DNA of 64,000 bases, from positions 558,001-622,000 of the forward strand of contig MBPM02000024.1 of the NCBI GenBank assembly GCA_001695595.3. Reading direction: 5' to 3'. The notes beneath the pieces were generated by a model. It was not told where the DNA came from and ran no database searches. It saw only the letters and a list, made by a program, of their open reading frames with translations. The stretch comes from Plasmopara viticola (taxonomy: Eukaryota; Oomycota; Peronosporomycetes; Peronosporales; Peronosporaceae). The number at the start of each line of letters is the position of its first letter. Within the stretch, counting starts at the first letter, position 1. Made by a program: the position numbers and the translations under genes. Of the stretch, positions 58,301 through 64,000 are shown piece by piece.

Positions 58301-61300
58301 CTATCGCAAACAATTCGCGAGAGCAGAGACCTTTTACAATGAATATCTAACGTACCTCGTGATGCATTGCTGGCAAACTCTGTGGTGCCAGACATCAAAT
58401 CTTCAACACAAAGAAACTATGGCTGTCAAGCAGATGATTGCGCATCGTTTAGCATCCGTGGTGATACAATGGCATGACGCTTGCCATCACAGTCTTAAAG
58501 CTCGAGCGAAAAGAATAAAAGCGTATCAATTCTTTATGAAAAAGGTGCTCTTCAAGCATCTTGAACGCTGGAAAAGTCACACGGCGATGAGTCTTAAGAC
58601 AGTCTACAAGCAGCGATTCATCCCACGACTGTGGAAGCAAAGGCTCCTGTTTCGGATGTTCCAGCGGTGGCAGCAACACTTCGAGATGAGCCTAATGCAT
58701 CGAGGATTAAAGACGAAAGCAAGACAGTTTAGGTTAAAGTCTGTGCTAGGCCTTGCGTTCCAAAAGTGGAAAAGGTATCGAAGTAAGCGAACTCAATCCG
58801 TTCTTGCATGTATTTTTCACCAAAGGGGGTTACTTCGAAATAGTTGGCTTGGCTGGAAAGTGCACTGCAAGTTTATTACAGCAGTGCGTCGGAATGTCTT
58901 GGTCACCAGCCAACTCAAACAAAAGAACCGCTTTCAAACCACGTTTGCGCGATGGAAGACACTTGCATTACACCATCAACAAGCTCGAGCTCGATTCCAA
59001 CGAGCTGATACTTACTTGATTCGGTGGCATTGTCATCGAGCCGTTTTTGGTTGGAAAAAGCTCGCAACGTATCAACAGAGCGTCGTTAAAGCTGCAGGTG
59101 CTGGTCGAAGGATCAAGATGCAATACGTTTGGAAGCAGTGGAGACGCTACATTGCTGTAAAGACCAACCGACGAACTTGGAGAGTGCTGGCGAAACAACA
59201 TTGTGACCAGACTCAAACGACAAGGTATTTTTGTGCCTGGAAAACGCTCGCAAAGCGCAACATCCAAGCGCGCAATGCAAAGAGCGCTGCATTGAACCGT
59301 GGATTGTATCTGAAACGAGTGTGGTCTCGATGGATCTTGGCAGTCCGATGGCGTCGACGATTCAGTGGTGTGGAAAAGCTGAGACGTGACAAGTTTCGAG
59401 CAAAGATTTTCAAAGCGTGGAATGGACACGTTACTGCTCGAATCGTAAGGAGCAAAGCAATTGAAAAGTTTATTGCTGCACAGAAGAAGAGGCGTCGAAC
59501 GAAAGCGTGGAGGTCGTGGAAACGCAACGTTGAAAGTTGTCGTGAGAGACAATATCGGCTCAAGTGGGCACTTAGCTATTACCATGTTGAGATTCTACTT
59601 CGACGAGCGTATAGAGCATGGAAAAAGCTATTAGCAATGCAATCAGCGCACAGAGAGAATGAAAAGCGAGCAGTTGCGTTGCATACCCAACAGTTATCTC
59701 GTGCAGTCTATCAGAGATGGGGCGAGTACATTGGGATCAAGAGGAGACACTTGGCGCGAGCTGAAGCGCTTTTGTGTCAATTTAAAGGGCTTTCGATGTC
59801 TCGCAGTGTTCAAAAATGGAGACAACAGACTCTTCGTGCCCACCAACGGCATCATATCGAAAAATTTGCAGCTCGAATGTATAGCAGACGTCGTCTGCTT
59901 CATGCTTTGAAGCAGGTCAAGATGTGGAGAACGTCGCAATTCCATGATCGTGAATTAACGATCCAAGCACAAGGTTTTCGAGACAATCGTGCCATGGCAA
60001 CGTGCTTTCAGCACTGGCAGCGAGGCCACCAATGGCGTGTTAAGCACACTATATTGATACGTGGATTTGCACGCAACAAGAGAAGAAAGATCTTTTTGCA
60101 ATGGATCACGTATTGGCAGCAACGACGGTTGAAGGACGAGAAGCGACTGCAAGCTCGAGTCTTTCGTTGCGTATTTGTAGAACAGAGGGTACTCCTGACG
60201 TGGAGATCGGTCGTGCAAGTTCGAGAGCAAAAGCAAGCAGCAAGAGCTTTCCATACTGCAAAGTCAAACCGTAGGACGTTTAGTATCTGGAGGTCTCGAA
60301 CTCAAGTGCTCCAGCGACTAAAGAAGATGGTGCAGTATCAAAACGTGCTTCGACTACAATTGCATTTTGATGCGTGGAGGCAGTTCATAGCGGCTACAAG
60401 AGAAATGGAGGAGAAAGTGGCCGTCGCAATGCATTTGAAAACCAATCAATGCATGTGGAAGGTGTGGCAAAGCTGGAGTACGTGGGTCTCTTTGAAACAA
60501 CAGAAGCAACGAGCGAGTGACTTCCATAAGCGCTCTCTTACTCGAAAGATTGTCGCAGTGTGGAGAAAAAGAGTTGCAAGGTGGCAACGCAAACGGGCTC
60601 TCACAGACCACGTTTTACTTCAGTGGCGAAAGGCGCTTTTGTGTCAAAGCTTTCACCATCTTCAACAGTGGAAGCAAGCGAGAAAAAAGTTGACACAACT
60701 TCAGGACAAGATCTCGACTCGAGCGAATGCGAGGCACAAACGCCGTGTGATTGCAAACTTACGAGCGTTAAGCCTCAAGAACGATCGAGAGCGAAGGTTG
60801 ATAACGCACGCGTGTGAGCACTGGAAGCTGAGGCACCAACAAAAGTATTGGACACGTGTCGTTCAGTGGTTTGATCTTGTCCAAAGTTGCAATTCTCAGC
60901 GTCGCAAGGCCACCATCTTTGCTCACACGCACCTGTTGCGCCATTGCATCGATGCACTACAAAGATACAATCTCCACTCGAAGCAAGAGAAGGACAAGAT
61001 CCACTCCTTTCGTTGGCGCTACTCTCTTAAAGTCGTTGGGACTTGCTTTCACCAGTGGAACAGATTCCTTGCATTACGATGCAAGTTTCGTGCACTTCGG
61101 TCTAGATCGTTGCTTTCCCACCGTCGCAAGCGTCTCTTTCAATGGCATCACCAAGTCACGGCCTTGGTCCACCGACGCTGTCGACTCTATCAAATCGCAC
61201 AAAAGCGCCGACGGCGTGAACGACTGGCCTGGTTCAATCATTGGGAAAGCGTGTGCACGGATCAATGGCTTGAGAAGCAGCTGGTGGCGTATCACCAACG

Positions 61301-61469
61301 CCACGCACAGCAGCACCGAAGACTTTGGGGCGCCATTCAGCGACTAAAGGTCCACGTCGCTGCTCGCCATACACGCCAGAAGCACACGAGCTTTTATATC
61401 AAGCACCACAAACTTTTTTTAACTCACGTCTTACACCACTGGCACCATGTGACTCGAATGTGGAGCTAG
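55350..61469 (+). CDS. Giant Sfi1-type centrin-binding repeat protein
   Basis: A frame of 1907 codons (55746-61469) consists almost entirely of degenerate repeats of about 30-40 residues built around a hydrophobic-x-x-Trp-Lys/Arg core, for example VFQRWRRC, TFQRWQKA, AFQDWQRF and LFRMFQRWQQH, about 50 in all. This is the pattern of Sfi1 repeats, which form one long helix that binds centrins at microtubule-organising centres and basal bodies. The protein is very basic, and at about 1.9k residues it is longer than human SFI1. The long frame lacks an ATG until 55851. A probable first exon, 55350-55532, begins with an ATG directly after a stop, ends AAG|GTGCGT, and would join in phase to CTAG|55746 across a 213-bp intron, giving about 1968 residues. 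The intron is longer than others in the window, so this exon is less sure. The GH35 gene follows after 63 bp. Confidence 0.85.
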
Positions 61470-61532
61470 CGAACGTTTTAAGGGTAGGAAATCTTTAGAC
61501 TAATTCATACGTTAATTCCAACTCTTTACCAT

Positions 61533-64000
61533 ATGGCCTTCAACGACGAGATTGGCGACCATGCGGCGCTTTTGCCGATGGACGCTCTTCTTGTGCCCCC
61601 TAAGCATCGGCGCCGTCTCCAGCGCATGGATGTTGCTCTGCTGGTCGTGATCTCGTTTGTTGCCTGCTTCATCAGCGTCCGACCGCCGACCCAGCGCGTG
61701 TCGAATCCATTGTTGTCCCAGCTCCCACCACGTACTACGTTTCAGTACCTTACATACGATGACATTGACGCCGTGAAGCGCCAAGGAGGCTACAACGTGA
61801 CCTTTTCCTCTCGTGGCTTTGAAATTGACGGTAGACAGACGCTGTTGCTTGGTGGCTCAATCCACTACCCACGCAGCTCGCCAGGTCAATGGGAACAGCT
61901 CTTGCGAGAGGCCAAGAGAGATGGTCTGAACCACATTGAAATGTGTACGTGCTCGACTGCAGTCAATGAAAAGATATTGTTCTACTGTGCATTAATCTCT
62001 CGCTTCGATAGATGTATTCTGGAACCTACACGAACACGAGCGAGGAGTGTATAATTTCGCAGGGAACGCCAATGTGACGAGGTTCTACGAGCTCGCAGCG
62101 AAAGTGGGGCTTTTTCTCCACGTGCGGTTCGGTCCGTACGTGTGTGCCGAATGGAGCAATGGGGGGCTGCCTCTGTGGCTCAATCACATTCCTGGAATGA
62201 AGGTGAGATCGACGAACGTTCCGTGGCAAAGGGAAATGGAAGGGTTTGTAAAGTACATGGTAGACTTGTCGCGACCGTTCTTGGCCAAAAACGGTGGACC
62301 AATTATCATGGCACAGATCGAGAACGAGTTTGCGGGCCATGACCCGGAGTACGTAGAGTGGTGTGGCAACTTAGTCAAGCGTCTTGATACATCGATCCCG
62401 TGGATCATGTAAGGATCGAGTTTAGTCTCCCGTGATTCCTTTTGTATGAGATCAATAATCATCCTTTCGAGCAGGTGTTACGCCAACGCGGCTGAAAATA
62501 CCATTCTCTCGTGCAACGACAACGACTGCGTGGATTTTGCCGTCAAGCATGTAAAGGAACGACCATCTGACCCCCTCGTGTGGACAGAGGATGAAGGCTG
62601 GTTTCAAACGTGGCAGAAGGATAGAAACAATCCGTTGCCAAACGATCAGCGCACTCCTGAAGACGTGGCGTATGCTGTCGCTCGGTGGTTTGCTGTTGGC
62701 GGAGCTGCTCATAACTACTACGTAAGCTTTGCTTTTAGTTGCTCGCATTTATTATGGTACTTAACCACTAACGATGTGCGTATTCCAGATGTATCATGGC
62801 GGGAATAATTACGGCAGAGCTGCGTCTGCTGGAGTGACGACAAAGTATGCTGACGGTGTAAACCTTCATTCCGACGGTCTGAGTAATGAGCCAAAGAGAA
62901 CTCACTTGCGAAAGCTTCATGAAGCTTTGATCAAGTGCAATGAAGTCTTGTTACGCCACGATCGACAAGTACTGAACCCTCAAACCTTGCCGCAATTTAA
63001 TAAACAAGTTGGGTTAATTTCATCGGAACAACGAGCTTTCGTCTATGGTCCACCAGATGGACCGAATCAAGTCGCATTTTTGGAAAACATGGCCAACCAG
63101 AGTGTACACGTCCATTTTGCTGGCAAAGAATATGCCCTTGCGGCAACTTCCATGTTGATAATCAAAGACGGCGTCTCTCTTTTCGACACTGCGGACGTTC
63201 ATAGCTCATTCTCAGGCCGTCAGCATCGGACGTACTCTTCACTCGTTAGTGCAACTACTTTTCAGTGGAAGTATTGGAGTGAGTTGCATTTGCCATCGAC
63301 GACTTTAAGAAGACGGGTGGTTGCGGATCGACCCGTGGAACAGCTTCAATTGACGGCTGACCAGACTGATTATTTGACGTACAAGACGACACTTTTTCCA
63401 GAGCAATTAAGCGGCATCAATAGCAAGCCATCGATGGTGGATGTGACTGCATGCGAGGCCAGCGGTATTGTTGCGTTCCTTGACGGGTGGCTAATTGGCG
63501 AAAGAAGTTTAGCCTACCCTGGTGGCAATTGCTCCATGAAGTTTGGGTTTCACTTGCCAGCCAATCTGAACGTGACTCGTCAGCATGAGCTCATGCTAGT
63601 GTCTGTCAGTTTGGGCATCTACTCGCTGGGAAGTAATCATAAAAAAGGCGTGACTGGCAGTGTGCGAATTGGAAACAAAGATCTGGCTCATGGCCAACAG
63701 TGGGAAATGTACCCAAGTCTTGTGGGTGAACAGCTCCAAATCTATCGTCCACAGTGGTTCAATTCGGTACACTGGACTCCAGAGCATCGAAGTGATTTGA
63801 CTTCCAAAGCGAGTGTTGCGAGTGGCCGACGAATGATGTGTTGGTACGCGACGTCCTTTTCGTATCCTACACAGCACATCATGACGAACGGATCGCCGTC
63901 GTCGATTCTGCTTGATTTCATGGGACTTACACGAGGCCGTGCATATCTGAATGGGCACGACCTCGGGCGCTACTGGCTAATTAACGATGAAGGCAACTTT
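61533..64000 (+). CDS. Glycoside hydrolase family 35 beta-galactosidase, 3' end outside window
   Basis: There are four exons in view: 61533-61944, 62012-62408, 62475-62721 and 62789 to the window edge, with GT-AG introns of 67, 66 and 67 bp. Spliced, the protein has a single hydrophobic segment at about residues 34-50 (a signal anchor after a cytosolic-type N-terminus) and then the GH35 barrel: LLGGSIHYPRS, GLNHIEMYVFWNLHE, FGPYVCAEWSNGGLP, AQIENEF with the acid/base Glu, WTEDEGWF with the nucleophile Glu, and MYHGGNNYGR. The region after about residue 300 is the beta-rich C-terminal part, still open at 64000 (NGHDLGRYW is typical near the end of GH35 proteins). The enzyme removes terminal beta-galactose from glycans or cell-wall polysaccharides, probably at the membrane or outside the cell. 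The catalytic residues are present and no break is seen. Confidence 0.93.

Noticed and set aside
1..64000. CRISPR arrays, rRNA genes, bacterial operons and candidate host-targeting effector genes (RxLR or Crinkler type)
   Set aside because: No regularly spaced direct repeats, no rRNA-like sequence and no Shine-Dalgarno-led gene strings were seen, and no frame had a signal peptide followed by RxLR-EER or LxLFLAK motifs.

Overview
The window looks like nuclear DNA of an oomycete, most likely a Peronosporales species (Phytophthora or a downy mildew). This is an inference from four things. The genes have very short introns (57-75 bp) with canonical splice sites. A cysteine-rich FYVE-like zinc finger protein sits beside a bacterial-type LpxD acyltransferase gene carrying spliceosomal introns. 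There is a secreted GH131 beta-glucanase family. The rest is a mixture of compact genes and AT-rich repeat-filled DNA. No species assignment is possible from the sequence alone.

Layout. Two gene-dense islands flank a gene-poor, repeat-rich core. The left island (1-2.1 kb) holds the 3' part of the FYVE-like gene and, 46 bp away and convergent, a five-exon lpxD-like gene. The right island (about 47.4-64 kb) holds a decayed multi-exon gene for a large extracellular protein with laminin G-like and laminin IV (B)-like regions, a small two-exon gene for a putative single-pass, possibly mitochondrial, membrane protein, a TALE/KN homeobox gene, a giant Sfi1-type centrin-binding repeat gene, and 63 bp after it a GH35 beta-galactosidase gene with three introns of 66-67 bp that runs off the window.

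The core (about 2.1-47.4 kb) holds only one host gene that looks intact, a secreted GH131 glycoside hydrolase at 40.2 kb. Four broken GH131 copies surround it, giving five copies in about 20 kb ordered -, +, +, -, +, which forms two head-to-head pairs. The pair at 21-27 kb is a long inverted duplication. A 3.2-kb APE-type non-LTR retrotransposon has inserted into one arm with a 16-17 bp target-site duplication. Its single ORF is open, but the endonuclease GDFN-like catalytic motif is gone exactly where a perfect 11-bp hairpin lies. Two roughly 0.33-kb internally deleted derivatives of the element, with the same deletion junctions, lie at 15.1 and 46.8 kb. Ty3/gypsy relics (protease and integrase) lie at 3.3, 9.7 and 42.8-44.6 kb. 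Several old dispersed repeats (18.3/37.4 kb and 34.3/44.8 kb), a convergent reading frame duplicated beside two GH131 copies, and a small relic of the laminin-type gene at 5.9 kb complete the core.

The layout matches the two-compartment organisation known from plant-pathogenic oomycetes: conserved housekeeping genes packed tightly, with a secreted carbohydrate-active family expanding and decaying inside repeat-rich DNA.
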